Below, one piece after another: positions 16,314 through 23,599 of a DNA stretch of 64,000 nt. Made by a program: the position numbers and the translations under genes. Position 1 is the stretch's first letter. Every line of letters begins with the position of its first letter. The notes under the pieces are model-generated. The model did not search any database. It had not been told where the DNA came from and saw only the letters and a list, made by a program, of their open reading frames with translations. Source of the stretch: JACVRW01 sp963827065 (GTDB lineage: Bacteria; Actinomycetota; Thermoleophilia; Solirubrobacterales; Thermoleophilaceae); the NCBI GenBank assembly GCA_963827065.1, contig CAWGZM010000008.1:186001-250000 (forward strand), written 5' to 3'.

Positions 16314-17323
16314 CCGAGAAGGCGCGCACCCTCGGCGGGCGCGACCGCCAGCGCGTCAGCCGGGGGCTCCGTCCCGGGCGGAAAGAGCGCCAGGACGGCG
16401 CCGCCGAAGCCGCCGCCCATGATGCGCGCCCCGGCCGCGCCTGCCTCCTTCATGCGCTCAACCGTTCGCTCCACCTCCGGCACGCTCACCTCGTAGTCGT
16501 CACGCAGGCTGGCGTGTGAGGCGTCGAGGAGGGCGGCGAGGGCGGGCATGTCCTTGGTGCGGAGCGCTTTCACGCCCTGGCGCACGCGCGCGTTCTCGCT
16601 CAGCACGTGGCGGACGCGTCTGTTGAGCGGCTCGGGGAGACCTTCCGCGCTCGTCGCATCGCGCAGGCTCGCCACACCGAGCCGCCGGGCGGCCTCCGCG
16701 CACTCGCGGCGGCGCTCGTTGTAGCCCGAGTCCGTGTGCTCGTGGCGCGAGCCCGAGTCGGCTACGCCGAGCGTCCACCCGCCCAGCGACAGCGGGACCT
16801 GCTCGACGCTCAGGTCGCGGCAATCGAGCAGCAGCGCGTGGCCCGGCGCGCCGAAGAAGGCGGCCATCTGGTCGAGCATGCCGGTCTGCGCGCCGACCCA
16901 GTCGTGCTCGACGCGCGAACAGAGGCGGGCGAGGTCGCGGCGGTCAGGCTCAGCTTCGCCGGCGAGGGCCAGCAGCGCGAGGCAGAGAGCGGACCCGAGC
17001 GCGGCGGACGACGACAGGCCGGCGCCTTCCGGCAGGTCGCTCTCGATGCGAAGGCGCGCGCCCGGGACTGTGATGCGGGCCGCGTTCAGCTCGGCGACGG
17101 TGCCGCGCACAAAGGCGCGCCAGCCCTCGGCCGGCTGCGGGTCGGCCGCGTCGAAGCGGTCCGCCTCCCCGTACGCCAGCGACTCGGCCTCGACCTCACC
17201 CGTATCAGTCGCCTCTGCGTCGACCGTCACGCCGGCCTCTGCCGCGAAGGGCAGGCAGAGGCCGTCGTTGTAGTCGGTGTGCTCCCCGATCAGGTTGACG
17301 CGGCCGGGGCCCCGCGCTCTCAC
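16310..17323 (-). CDS. galK: Galactokinase (GHMP kinase family)
   Basis: 337 residues. The galactokinase signature GRVNLIGEHTDYNDG is at residues 7-21, the ATP-binding GHMP motif LPEGAGLSSSAALGSAL is central, and the C-terminal GARIMGGGFGGAVLALF motif is intact. It phosphorylates galactose at C1. Slightly shorter than E. coli GalK (382) but complete. The GTG start overlaps the stop of the upstream glpQ-like gene (GTGA). No galT or galE is adjacent, so another GHMP sugar substrate is possible. Confidence 0.87.
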   Translation of the reverse strand: MRARGPGRVNLIGEHTDYNDGLCLPFAAEAGVTVDAEATDTGEVEAESLAYGEADRFDAADPQPAEGWRAFVRGTVAELNAARITVPGARLRIESDLPEGAGLSSSAALGSALCLALLALAGEAEPDRRDLARLCSRVEHDWVGAQTGMLDQMAAFFGAPGHALLLDCRDLSVEQVPLSLGGWTLGVADSGSRHEHTDSGYNERRRECAEAARRLGVASLRDATSAEGLPEPLNRRVRHVLSENARVRQGVKALRTKDMPALAALLDASHASLRDDYEVSVPEVERTVERMKEAGAAGARIMGGGFGGAVLALFPPGTEPPADALAVAPAEGARLLG

Positions 17324-18456
17324 TCGATGCGCAGCAGCTCCCGAGCCGTGACGGCGGTGTCCGGGAAGTCCGAGAAGACCCCGTCGATGCCGAGCTCGTA
17401 GAACTGCAGGTACTCGTTGATCGGGTTGCCGCCGTAGTCGCTGACGAGGCGGCTCTGCTCGTTGCGGAACGTCCAGGTGTGGATCTGGAGGCCGTGATCG
17501 TGGGCGCGCTTGATGAGGTCAGTCGGCCGCGCGAGCGTGCGTGACGACTCCGGCCCTGTGCCCAGGGTGCTCACGATGTAGCGCTTCCACGGACCGATGC
17601 CGTCCGCGTAGGTGCTGATTTCCTCGAGGCCATCGTCGGTGGCGAAGAACCCGAAGGTGCGGGCCTTGAGCTCCGGGTCACCGGAGACGGTCCAGTCGTA
17701 GGGGCGGTCGAATGGCGCCACGTACTCGAGCGAGCCGTCGGCGAGCACGTCATTTGCGTCGACGAGCTGGACGAGCCGCACGTCGATCATGCGGTTGAGG
17801 CGCTTGAGATTGGACTGCTCGAAGGACTGGATGAAGACCGGGTCCCGGCGGCTGTCCCAGCCGGCGTGCTTCAGGATCTTGACGAGGCGCGGCTCGAGCG
17901 CCAGGCCCTGCTCCTTGTGGAACGTCGGGTGCTTCGTCTCCGGATAGATGCCGATCGTGCGGCCGCGCTTGCGCGACTCGCGCTTGACCAGGTCGATGAC
18001 CTCCTTGAGCGTGGGGATCTCGAACTTGCCGTTGAAGCGCTGCGGCCGCTCCGGGAAGGTCTGCACGGCGCGAAGCTGCTTGATCTCGCGCAACGTGAAG
18101 TCGGACGCGAAGAAGCCGGTGGTCTTCACCCCGTCGACCGTCTTCGTCGTCTCGCGACCGGGGAACTTGGCGCTGACGTCGGTCGTGTCGGTGATGATCG
18201 GCTCGTGGCGGGCGATCAGATGGCCGTCCTTGGTCGCCACGAGGTCCGGCTCGACGTAGTCGGCGCCGAGCTTGATCGCGAGCGCGTAGGACTGCAGCGT
18301 GTGCTCGGGCAGGTAGCCGCTGGCGCCGCGGTGGCCGATGACGAGCGGATCCTCCTCGCCGCCCCAGTCGTGCGCGGCCGCCGCGGGGGCCGCTGGGGCG
18401 ACCAGCGCCGCTCCCACCATCACCGCCGTGCAGATCCGCCGTGCTCGACTCGTCAC
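17320..18456 (-). CDS. glpQ: Secreted glycerophosphodiester phosphodiesterase
   Basis: 378 residues with a signal peptide (MTSRARRICTAVMVGAALV to about residue 28). The GDPD TIM-barrel motif IGHRGASGYLPEHT lies just after it, with VEPDLVATKDGHLIARHE supplying the catalytic acidic residues and second His. Later segments TIGIYPETKHP, FIQSFEQSNLKRL and YGGNPINEYLQFYELGIDGVFSDFPDTA (C-terminal region) match periplasmic GlpQ. It hydrolyses glycerophosphodiesters outside the cell to glycerol 3-phosphate. It is cotranscribed with galK (4-base overlap). Confidence 0.9.
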   Translation of the reverse strand: MTSRARRICTAVMVGAALVAPAAPAAAAHDWGGEEDPLVIGHRGASGYLPEHTLQSYALAIKLGADYVEPDLVATKDGHLIARHEPIITDTTDVSAKFPGRETTKTVDGVKTTGFFASDFTLREIKQLRAVQTFPERPQRFNGKFEIPTLKEVIDLVKRESRKRGRTIGIYPETKHPTFHKEQGLALEPRLVKILKHAGWDSRRDPVFIQSFEQSNLKRLNRMIDVRLVQLVDANDVLADGSLEYVAPFDRPYDWTVSGDPELKARTFGFFATDDGLEEISTYADGIGPWKRYIVSTLGTGPESSRTLARPTDLIKRAHDHGLQIHTWTFRNEQSRLVSDYGGNPINEYLQFYELGIDGVFSDFPDTAVTARELLRIE

Positions 18457-18502
18457 CGGACTCCTCCTGGGCTCGGGAGGGGGCCGAAGCTACCCGAAGC
18501 GG

Positions 18503-18766
18503 CTACAGGAGGCTCTCTTGCCCAGGCGCACTCCTTCGCCGCCGCGGCAGGCCCGCTGCCTCGGCGAGCGCGGTCTCGACGTCGGCGAGGATCGCCCGCT
18601 CTGAGCGCGAGGCGACGACGGGCTCGCTCAGTCCGTCGACGTGCACGTAGGTGCGCCGCCCGTCCTGCCGCTCGGCGCCCTCGATGGGAACGAGCGCATA
18701 GATCCGGTCCGCCCGGACGAACTTCCCGTAGCCGAGCGGAATCATCCTGGGGTCACGCTTGGCCAT
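18503..18766 (-). CDS. Small conserved protein of unknown function
   Basis: An 87-residue basic protein from ATG 18766. Its middle reads MIPLGYGKFVRADRIYALV, GRRTYVHVDGLSEPVVASR and SERAILADVETALAEAAGL, a compact beta-rich domain followed by a short helix. It faintly recalls small RemA/DUF370-like DNA-binding regulators (RADRIYALVPIE), but I cannot confirm the family. It is divergent from the AbiEi/DUF559 gene with a 90-base gap that contains the left hairpin of that gene. Confidence 0.6.
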   Translation of the reverse strand: MAKRDPRMIPLGYGKFVRADRIYALVPIEGAERQDGRRTYVHVDGLSEPVVASRSERAILADVETALAEAAGLPRRRRSAPGQESLL

Positions 18767-18805
18767 GAGGTGAAGATAACTGTGGGTGCGGCGGGGGCGA
18801 AGTAG

Positions 18806-18854
18806 CCACCGTCCTGACTTAGTGGCGTAGTGCGCCCTCAAGTCAGGACGGTGG
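18806..18854. repeat. Left hairpin of the AbiEi/DUF559 cassette
   Basis: CCACCGTCCTGACTT (18806-18820) and AAGTCAGGACGGTGG (18840-18854) are perfect 15-base inverse copies with a 19-base loop. The loop holds a second small stem (GGCG 18824-18827 with CGCC 18833-18836). The same structure, with the same outer arms, recurs at the other end of the gene (19719-19766). GTG 18830 and GTG 18851, two possible upstream starts, lie inside the element. Confidence 0.85.
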
Positions 18855-18856
18855 AC

Positions 18857-19729
18857 ATGTTGCTGGCGCGGATGGCGACGCGCGCGCACGGCATCGTCAC
18901 GCGCACCGACCTCCTCGAGGCGGGTGTGACGCCCGACCAGATCAAGTCTCGGCTTCGAAAGGGATCGCTCATTTCGGAGCACCGAGGCGTCTACAGGGTC
19001 GGGCACCGGGCACCGTTTGCGGAGTCTCGCTATCTCGCCGCTGTGCTCGCGTGCGGTGAGGGGGCCTTGCTCAGCGGCCTCGCCGCGGCGCATCTGCTCG
19101 GCCTCATCAAGGGAGCGGCTCCCACGGCCGAGGTCACCGCACCGACCGAGCGTCGAGTCCAGGGCGTCAAGACTCGCCGCGTGCGCCGCACTGACGCGGA
19201 TGCCGGCGTCACATGTCGCGGCGTGCCGGTGGCCTCGGTTGCCCGAACGCTCGTGGACATCGCAGGACGGCTCGATGAAGAGTCGCTGAAGCGCGCGTGC
19301 CATGAGGCGGGCGTGCGCTACAGGACGACGCCGGCGCAGGTTGCCGCCTTGCTCGACAGGCGGCCGAACAGTCGAGGAGCGAGACAGCTGAGAAGGATCT
19401 TGGAGGGCGAGTCTCCGATCACGCTCAGTCGGCTCGAGTCCCGCTTCCTTACGCGCCTTCGTGCTGCCGGCCTGCCGCTGCCGAGGACGAACCGCCACGC
19501 CGGCGGGCGGCGCGTCGACTGCCGTTGGCCTGCGCAGCGGCTGACGGTCGAGCTCGACGGCTATCGCTACCACTCGTCGCGATACGCGTGGGAACAGGAC
19601 CGGCGGCGCGAGCGGGAGGCGTACGCGCGCGGCGACAACTTCCGTCGCTACACGTACGACGACGTCTTCGTCCGCCCGGCCCTGATGCTGCGCGAGCTAC
19701 GGTCGCTGCTGAGTTCGGCACCGTCCTGA
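18857..19729 (+). CDS. AbiEi-type N-terminal domain / DUF559 (Vsr-like endonuclease fold) protein
   Basis: 290 residues from ATG 18857 (in-frame GTG codons at 18830 and 18851 are alternatives inside the hairpin). The N-terminal part (MATRAHGIVTRTDLLEAG ... HRGVYRVGHR) is the winged-helix domain of AbiEi-family antitoxins. The middle (RGVPVASVARTLVDIAG) is typical of its actinobacterial relatives. The C-terminal region about 200-285 looks like DUF559/Vsr: E in TLSRLESRFL, D in GRRVDCRWP and the ELDG of TVELDGYRYH form a PD-(D/E)xK-like set. No AbiEii toxin gene is adjacent. The TGA stop (19727-19729) lies inside the right hairpin. Nuclease activity is inferred from the fold only. Confidence 0.78.
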   Translation: MLLARMATRAHGIVTRTDLLEAGVTPDQIKSRLRKGSLISEHRGVYRVGHRAPFAESRYLAAVLACGEGALLSGLAAAHLLGLIKGAAPTAEVTAPTERRVQGVKTRRVRRTDADAGVTCRGVPVASVARTLVDIAGRLDEESLKRACHEAGVRYRTTPAQVAALLDRRPNSRGARQLRRILEGESPITLSRLESRFLTRLRAAGLPLPRTNRHAGGRRVDCRWPAQRLTVELDGYRYHSSRYAWEQDRRREREAYARGDNFRRYTYDDVFVRPALMLRELRSLLSSAPS

Positions 19730-19766
19730 GTTTGGGGGGCTATGCCCCCTCAAGTCAGGACAGTGA
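19719..19766. repeat. Right hairpin of the AbiEi/DUF559 cassette
   Basis: CACCGTCCTGAGTT (from 19719) pairs with AAGTCAGGACAGTG (to 19765) with two mismatches, around an inner GGGGG/CCCCC stem (19735-19739, 19745-19749). The right arm with its flank (19746-19765) matches the right arm of the left hairpin (18834-18853) at 18 of 20 bases, in direct orientation. It holds the stop codon of the gene and could also terminate transcription from both sides, because the SDR gene ends 9 bases further on. Confidence 0.82.
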
Positions 19767-19774
19767 CTGTGGGA

Positions 19775-20701
19775 TCAGCCGCTCGGGGTCGCTTCGGGTT
19801 CGCGCTCCGGCTCCGGCGCCGCCGCCGCTCCCCCCGGGCCCACCGGGGCGGAGGCTGCCTTCGCGCCGCGCGCGTCCACGTCGGCCTGGAAGCGGGCGTC
19901 CCCTTCCGCTGCCCAGTCGCGGGCGCCGAGCTCTATCAGGGGCGCTATCGCCGTGCGCAGCACGAGCAGGGCGCGGGCCCAGCCGGGCACGACTACCCAG
20001 CGCCGGCGCTTCTCGATGCCGTCTGCGATCGCCTGGCCGGCGTCCGAGAGCGGGTAGGTCTTCGAGAGCGGCCAGCTGGCCATCTCGGCACGCATCTCGC
20101 CCACGGCCGGGTGGGAGTCGGCGCCGCGCACCATGTCGGTGTCGATGAAGTGGAAGTAGCCGACGCCCACGTCCACGCCCAAGTGCTTGACCTCGGCCCG
20201 CAGCGAGTCGGCGAAGGCCTCGGCGCCGGCCTTGCTCGCGGCGTAGGCGGCCATCCCGGGCGCGTGCATCGCCGCGGCGAGCGACGCGATCACGAGCACG
20301 TAGCCGTGCCTGTCGATCACGTGCGGCAGGCAGGCGCGCACGGTCCGCCATACGCCGAGCAGGTTGATCTCGATCGTGCGCTCGAAGGCGTCCGGGTCGG
20401 TTGAGCGGACCGGCCCGATCGGCGCGATGCCCGCGTTGGCCATGCAGACGTCGATGCCGCCGAAGCGCCCGACCGTCCCCTCGACCGCGGCGGCGAGCGC
20501 CTCGCGGTCCGTGACATCGCACTCGAACCACGCCGCGTTCCTGCCGCACTGCGCGGCCACTCGCTCGAGCTCCTCGGGCTCGAGCCCCACGAGCGCTACG
20601 TTTGCCCCACGCGCCGCGACCCGGCGCGCCGTCTCGGCGCCGAGCCCGCGGGCCGCGCCGGTGATGAACACGGTCTTGCCGCGAACGGTCCAGTCGTCCA
20701 T
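19775..20701 (-). CDS. Short-chain dehydrogenase/reductase (SDR)
   Basis: 308 residues. The classical SDR features are all present: cofactor motif TGAARGLG (15-22), CDVTD, the NAG motif in CMANAGIAPIG, the catalytic Ser region VIASLAAAMHAPGMAAYAASKAG with Tyr-x-x-x-Lys, and IDTDM after the substrate loop. The C terminus has about 30 extra Ala/Pro/Glu-rich residues (GPGGAAAAPEPEREPE), probably disordered. Substrate unknown. It converges on the AbiEi/DUF559 gene, with the right hairpin between them. Confidence 0.88.
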   Translation of the reverse strand: MDDWTVRGKTVFITGAARGLGAETARRVAARGANVALVGLEPEELERVAAQCGRNAAWFECDVTDREALAAAVEGTVGRFGGIDVCMANAGIAPIGPVRSTDPDAFERTIEINLLGVWRTVRACLPHVIDRHGYVLVIASLAAAMHAPGMAAYAASKAGAEAFADSLRAEVKHLGVDVGVGYFHFIDTDMVRGADSHPAVGEMRAEMASWPLSKTYPLSDAGQAIADGIEKRRRWVVVPGWARALLVLRTAIAPLIELGARDWAAEGDARFQADVDARGAKAASAPVGPGGAAAAPEPEREPEATPSG

Positions 20702-20758
20702 GCGCGCCAGCCTAACCGGGGGACGGCGAGCCCGTGCCGGTCGTTAACGTCACTCCGG

Positions 20759-21097
20759 ATGGCCGCCGAAGTGGACATCAGCCCCGCCCGCGCCGCCGAG
20801 CTCGTGCGCGACAGCGATGCACAGCTCGTCGACGTGCGCACGCCGGAGGAGGTCGAGGCGGGCCGCATCGCCGGCTCGCAGCACATCGAGCTGGATGAGC
20901 TGCCGGCACAGGCGACTGCGATCGAGCGCGAGCGGCCGGTCGTCTTCTACTGCCGCTCGGGGCAACGCTCGGCGATGGCGACCGGCGCCTTCCGCGCGGC
21001 CGGCTACGAGGCCTACAACCTCGACGGCGGCCTGCTCGCCTGGGTCGAGGGCGGCCAGCCGATCGAGCCGGAGGACGGCTCGGTCGCCCGCCACTAG
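20759..21097 (+). CDS. Single-domain rhodanese (sulfurtransferase)
   Basis: 112 residues, one complete rhodanese domain: QLVDVRTPEEVEAGRIAGSQHIEL, active-site loop FYCRSGQRSAMA with the persulfide-forming Cys, and GYEAYNLDGGLLAWVE. It has no signal peptide and is cytoplasmic. Single-domain rhodaneses transfer sulfane sulfur; the acceptor is unknown. Its TAG stop is shared as CTAG (21094-21097) with the convergent PfkB gene. Confidence 0.9.
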   Translation: MAAEVDISPARAAELVRDSDAQLVDVRTPEEVEAGRIAGSQHIELDELPAQATAIERERPVVFYCRSGQRSAMATGAFRAAGYEAYNLDGGLLAWVEGGQPIEPEDGSVARH

Positions 21098-21918
21098 GCG
21101 AGTCGCAGCTGACCCTCGTAGGGCCCGCGACCGGTCGCACAGGCGGCTCCGCAGCGCGCCGCCAGCTTCACTGCCTCGGCGATATCGCCGTACTCGCCGA
21201 TGCCATAGCTGAGCCCGGCGGCGAAGCTGTCGCCGGAGCCGTAGACATCGACGAGCGGGCCCGGCAGCGGCGTCGACTCCCAGCTTCCCTCCGAGCCGTC
21301 GGCCGTCTCCCAGCTGCCGCCCGCGGCGCCCATCGTCCGCACCACGAACCGCGGCGGCGGGTCGAGCTGCCCGCGCATGTAGCGCTCGCCGGCGTCCTTC
21401 CCGCTCGCGACGAGGACGTCGAGCTCGACGCCCGAGCCCTCGAGCGTGCTGAGCCCCCGCGCGCTTGCGACGAGCGCCCGCGCCCGGCGCGCATGACGCG
21501 CCGCTTCTGCGTCGCCCGCCGTCAGGTAGACAGCGTCCGCCTCGTCGAGGCGCTCCCACGGCAGCGGGTCGGCGCCGCTCGGCCCGAGGCGCGGGCCCAG
21601 CACTGTGATCGTCCGCTCCCCGTCGCTGTCCAGGTAGACGAAGCCGCGCCGCTGCGGCTCGTCCCGGAACACGCACTCGACGTCGACCCCGAGCTCGCGC
21701 AGCTCGCGCTCGGCGCGGTGGCCCAGCTCGTCGTCACCGAACGCGGTGAACAACGTGGCGGACCCCGCGAGCTTCGCCAGCTGGACCACCGCGACGGCGC
21801 CGCCGCCTCCGGGCAGCTGGAAGGTGCGGTCCGCGTGGACGATCTCGCCGGGCTCGGGGACGTGGTCGACCTCGACGAACTCGATCCACTCGACGTGCCC
21901 GACCACCGCTGCGTGCAT
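21094..21918 (-). CDS. PfkB-family carbohydrate/nucleoside kinase
   Basis: 274 residues. PfkB landmarks are the glycine-rich QLPGGGGAVAVVQLAKLAG near the N terminus, LFTAFGDDELGHR, GFVYLDSDGERTI and the C-terminal catalytic segment VDVYGSGDSFAAGLSYGIG, where the Asp of GSGDS is the general base (usually GAGDS). Substrate cannot be told; no sugar pathway gene is adjacent. It starts at ATG 21918. Confidence 0.85.
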   Translation of the reverse strand: MHAAVVGHVEWIEFVEVDHVPEPGEIVHADRTFQLPGGGGAVAVVQLAKLAGSATLFTAFGDDELGHRAERELRELGVDVECVFRDEPQRRGFVYLDSDGERTITVLGPRLGPSGADPLPWERLDEADAVYLTAGDAEAARHARRARALVASARGLSTLEGSGVELDVLVASGKDAGERYMRGQLDPPPRFVVRTMGAAGGSWETADGSEGSWESTPLPGPLVDVYGSGDSFAAGLSYGIGEYGDIAEAVKLAARCGAACATGRGPYEGQLRLA

Positions 21919-21989
21919 GGCCGGGCAGCCTACGCGAGCCCGCGCGCAGGAACGACGTAATTCAGGGCGAACGAGGCGGTTGGAGGGCC

Positions 21990-22175
21990 ATGACCGCCAT
22001 CACCGAGACAGTCCGCGAGCTGGCCTTCCTTCCGCTCGAGTGCGACGTGCCGGACGGGCAGACGCTGCGCGAGTGGCGCGGCCGCCGGCGGCGCTCTCCT
22101 CGCGCTAGCTTCCTGCGCCCATGGAGGACCCCCTCCCCATCGGGCGCGGCGCGGCCGTACCTCTCGCCGAGATAG
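21990..22175 (+). CDS. Possible small or truncated protein upstream of arfB
   Basis: A 61-codon frame starting MTAITETVRELAFLPLECD with a good ribosome-binding site (GGAGGG at about 21979-21984). Third-position GC is coding-like for about the first 35 codons (to LREWRGRRRR), then lapses into Ser/Pro/Arg-rich sequence that overlaps arfB by 55 bases. It may be the head of a gene whose tail is lost, or a genuine short protein. No family recognised. Confidence 0.35.
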   Translation: MTAITETVRELAFLPLECDVPDGQTLREWRGRRRRSPRASFLRPWRTPSPSGAARPYLSPR

Positions 22176-22534
22176 AGCTGCGCACGAGCCGCTCGTCGGG
22201 CCCGGGCGGCCAGCACGCCAACGTCACGGCGTCGCGCGTCGAGGCGGTGTTCGACGTGGACGCCTCGCGCTCCCTCGACGATGACCAGAAGCGCCGCATC
22301 AGCGCGCGCCTCGGCCCGGTGGTGCGCACGGTCGCGCAGGACACCCGCAGCCAGACGCGCAACCGGGAGCTCGCGCTCGAACGCATGCGGGCGCGGCTCG
22401 AGTCCGCGTTGATAGTGCCGAAGAAACGGCGCGCCACGAGGCCCACCGGCGCGTCACGGCGACGACGGCTCGAGACAAAGCGCCGCCGGGGCGATGTCAA
22501 GCGGATGCGCCGGCGGCCGCTCGACGAGGCCTAG
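22121..22534 (+). CDS. arfB: Alternative ribosome-rescue peptidyl-tRNA hydrolase ArfB (YaeJ)
   Basis: 137 residues. The release-factor catalytic GGQ motif is in RSSGPGGQHANVTASRVE (28-45), followed by a domain-3-like region and a long Arg/Lys-rich tail (KKRRATRPTGASRRRRLETK ...) that in ArfB enters the empty mRNA channel of stalled ribosomes. It lacks the domains needed for stop-codon recognition, as expected. Its TAG stop is the left copy of the CCTAGC target duplication of the IS element directly downstream, so the insertion left the gene intact. Confidence 0.9.
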   Translation: MEDPLPIGRGAAVPLAEIELRTSRSSGPGGQHANVTASRVEAVFDVDASRSLDDDQKRRISARLGPVVRTVAQDTRSQTRNRELALERMRARLESALIVPKKRRATRPTGASRRRRLETKRRRGDVKRMRRRPLDEA

Positions 22535-22535
22535 C
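22530..22535. repeat. Left copy of IS target-site duplication CCTAGC
   Basis: CCTAGC lies immediately outside the left inverted repeat of the IS481-family element; an identical hexamer follows the right inverted repeat at 23595-23600. The hexamer fits the NCTAGN target described for IS481 itself. The TAG in this copy is the arfB stop. Confidence 0.9.
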
Positions 22536-22559
22536 TGTAATCCCTGAGCGCGTTGTTCA
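22536..22559 (+). repeat. IS left inverted repeat
   Basis: The outer 24 bases of the IS, starting TGTAATCCCTGAGCGCG. They match the reverse complement of 23571-23594 at 20 of 24 positions, with all differences within the outermost ten bases. Confidence 0.9.
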
Positions 22560-22565
22560 TCCGGG

Positions 22566-22611
22566 CCTCCTTGGAGGCTGAGAGGTGCTCAAGCCACTCA
22601 GTCCAAGGAGG
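22566..22611 (+). promoter_or_regulatory. Hairpin that hides the transposase ribosome-binding site
   Basis: CCTCCTTGGA (22566-22575) pairs perfectly with TCCAAGGAGG (22602-22611); inside it CTGAG (22578-22582) pairs with CTCAG (22597-22601) around a 14-base loop. The only unpaired stem bases are GG 22576-22577. The 3' arm contains the Shine-Dalgarno AAGGAGG of the transposase (22605-22611). Transcripts reading in from outside would fold and be poorly translated, a protection known from IS10/IS50; a promoter inside the stem would avoid it. Confidence 0.65.
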
Positions 22612-22618
22612 ACACCGG

Positions 22619-23599
22619 ATGGTGCTGCACGGTAACGCTGCTCTCAGCCTGAAGAAGCGGCAGCTGCTCTGTCGGCGTGTTGTTGGGGAGGGCTGGTCGC
22701 TGACGAAGGCGGCCGAGGCCGCCGAAGTCAGCGGGCGCACGGCTGGGAAGTGGGTGGCCCGCTATCGCTCGGACGGCGAGCTCGGGCTGCTCGACCGCTC
22801 GTCGGCGGCCCGCCGCGTCCACAACCGCACGTCGGAGCTACGCATTGGGGCGATCGCGGCGCTTCGGCGGCTGCGCTTCACCGGGGCTCAGATCGCCGAG
22901 CTGCTCGGAATGCCGGAGACGACGGTGTCGGGGATCCTGACGCGGATCGGGCTCGGCAAGCTCGGCCGCTTGGGGCTCGAGCCGGTGTTGCGCTACGAAC
23001 GCCAGCGTCCGGGCGAGTTGCTCCATATCGACGTCAAGAAGCTCGGGCGGATCGTCGTCCCGGGCCACCGCGTCACCGGCAATCGCCGCCAGGGCGGGCG
23101 CCGCACGACCTACACGCCGGACGGCCGCCGGATCGGCGATGCGGGCTGGGAATACGTCCACGTCTGCGTCGACGACGCGACCCGGCTGGCCTACGCCGAG
23201 GTGCTCGAGGACGAGCGCGCGTCCACGACCGTGGCGTTCCTGCGCCGCGCTGTCGCCTACTACCGCCGCCACGGGATCAGCGTCGAGGCCGTGCTCACCG
23301 ACAACGGGCCCGGCTATCGCTCGGCGCTGCACTCGCTCTGCTGCCGGATGTTGGGGATCAAGCACCTACGAACGCGGCCGCGCCGGCCGCAAACCAACGG
23401 CAAGGCCGAGCGCTTCATCCGCACAATGCTGGCCGAATGGGCCTACAGCGCGATCTACTGCTCCAGCTCAGAGCGCACAGCCGCGCTCACCGGCTTCCTC
23501 TGGCGCTACAACTTCAAACGCAACCACGGCGCCCTCGGCCGCAAGCCGCCCGCAGCTCGACTCACCGAGCTGAACAACGCGCTCGGGTCCTACACCTAG
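22619..23599 (+). CDS. IS481-family transposase
   Basis: 326 residues from ATG 22619, 7 bases after AAGGAGG. The N-terminal helix-turn-helix domain (LSLKKRQLLCRRVVGEGWSL, AAEAAEVSGRTAGKWVARY, RIGAIAALRRLRFTGAQIAELL) binds the ends. The rve-type catalytic core has HIDVKKLGR (first Asp), VLTDNGPGYRS (second Asp) and TNGKAERFIRTMLAEWAY (Glu), and ends RNHGALGRKPPAARL. The last sense codon is completed and the TAG stop supplied by flanking target-duplication bases (23595-23599), outside the element. Confidence 0.93.
   Translation: MVLHGNAALSLKKRQLLCRRVVGEGWSLTKAAEAAEVSGRTAGKWVARYRSDGELGLLDRSSAARRVHNRTSELRIGAIAALRRLRFTGAQIAELLGMPETTVSGILTRIGLGKLGRLGLEPVLRYERQRPGELLHIDVKKLGRIVVPGHRVTGNRRQGGRRTTYTPDGRRIGDAGWEYVHVCVDDATRLAYAEVLEDERASTTVAFLRRAVAYYRRHGISVEAVLTDNGPGYRSALHSLCCRMLGIKHLRTRPRRPQTNGKAERFIRTMLAEWAYSAIYCSSSERTAALTGFLWRYNFKRNHGALGRKPPAARLTELNNALGSYT
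23571..23594 (-). repeat. IS right inverted repeat
   Basis: The terminal 24 bases, ending CCTACA-3'. They are the imperfect inverse of 22536-22559 and overlap the 3' end of the transposase gene (residues ...LNNALGSYT). Confidence 0.9.

Larger units (their letters stand above)
22536..23594 (+). mobile_element. IS481-family insertion sequence, 1059 bp, apparently intact
   Basis: The element is bounded by 24-base imperfect inverted repeats (22536-22559 and 23571-23594; 20 of 24 positions match) with 5'-TGTA...TACA-3' ends and the shared core GAGCGCGTTGTTCA. It is flanked by an exact 6-base duplication CCTAGC. It carries one transposase gene with an undamaged DDE set. The clean duplication and intact gene indicate a fairly recent insertion, placed between the convergent arfB and membrane-protein genes without interrupting either. 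Confidence 0.93.

Noticed and set aside
16310..18456. A galactose-utilisation operon
   Set aside because: galK is paired only with a glycerophosphodiesterase; no galT, galE or galactose transporter is in the window.
18857..19729. A complete AbiE type IV toxin-antitoxin system
   Set aside because: Only an AbiEi-like N-terminal domain is present, fused to a DUF559-like domain; no AbiEii nucleotidyltransferase gene lies on either side.
18806..19766. The two hairpins considered as plain transcription terminators
   Set aside because: The left copy lies upstream of the gene in a divergent promoter region, where a terminator is not expected, and the two copies share sequence rather than only structure.
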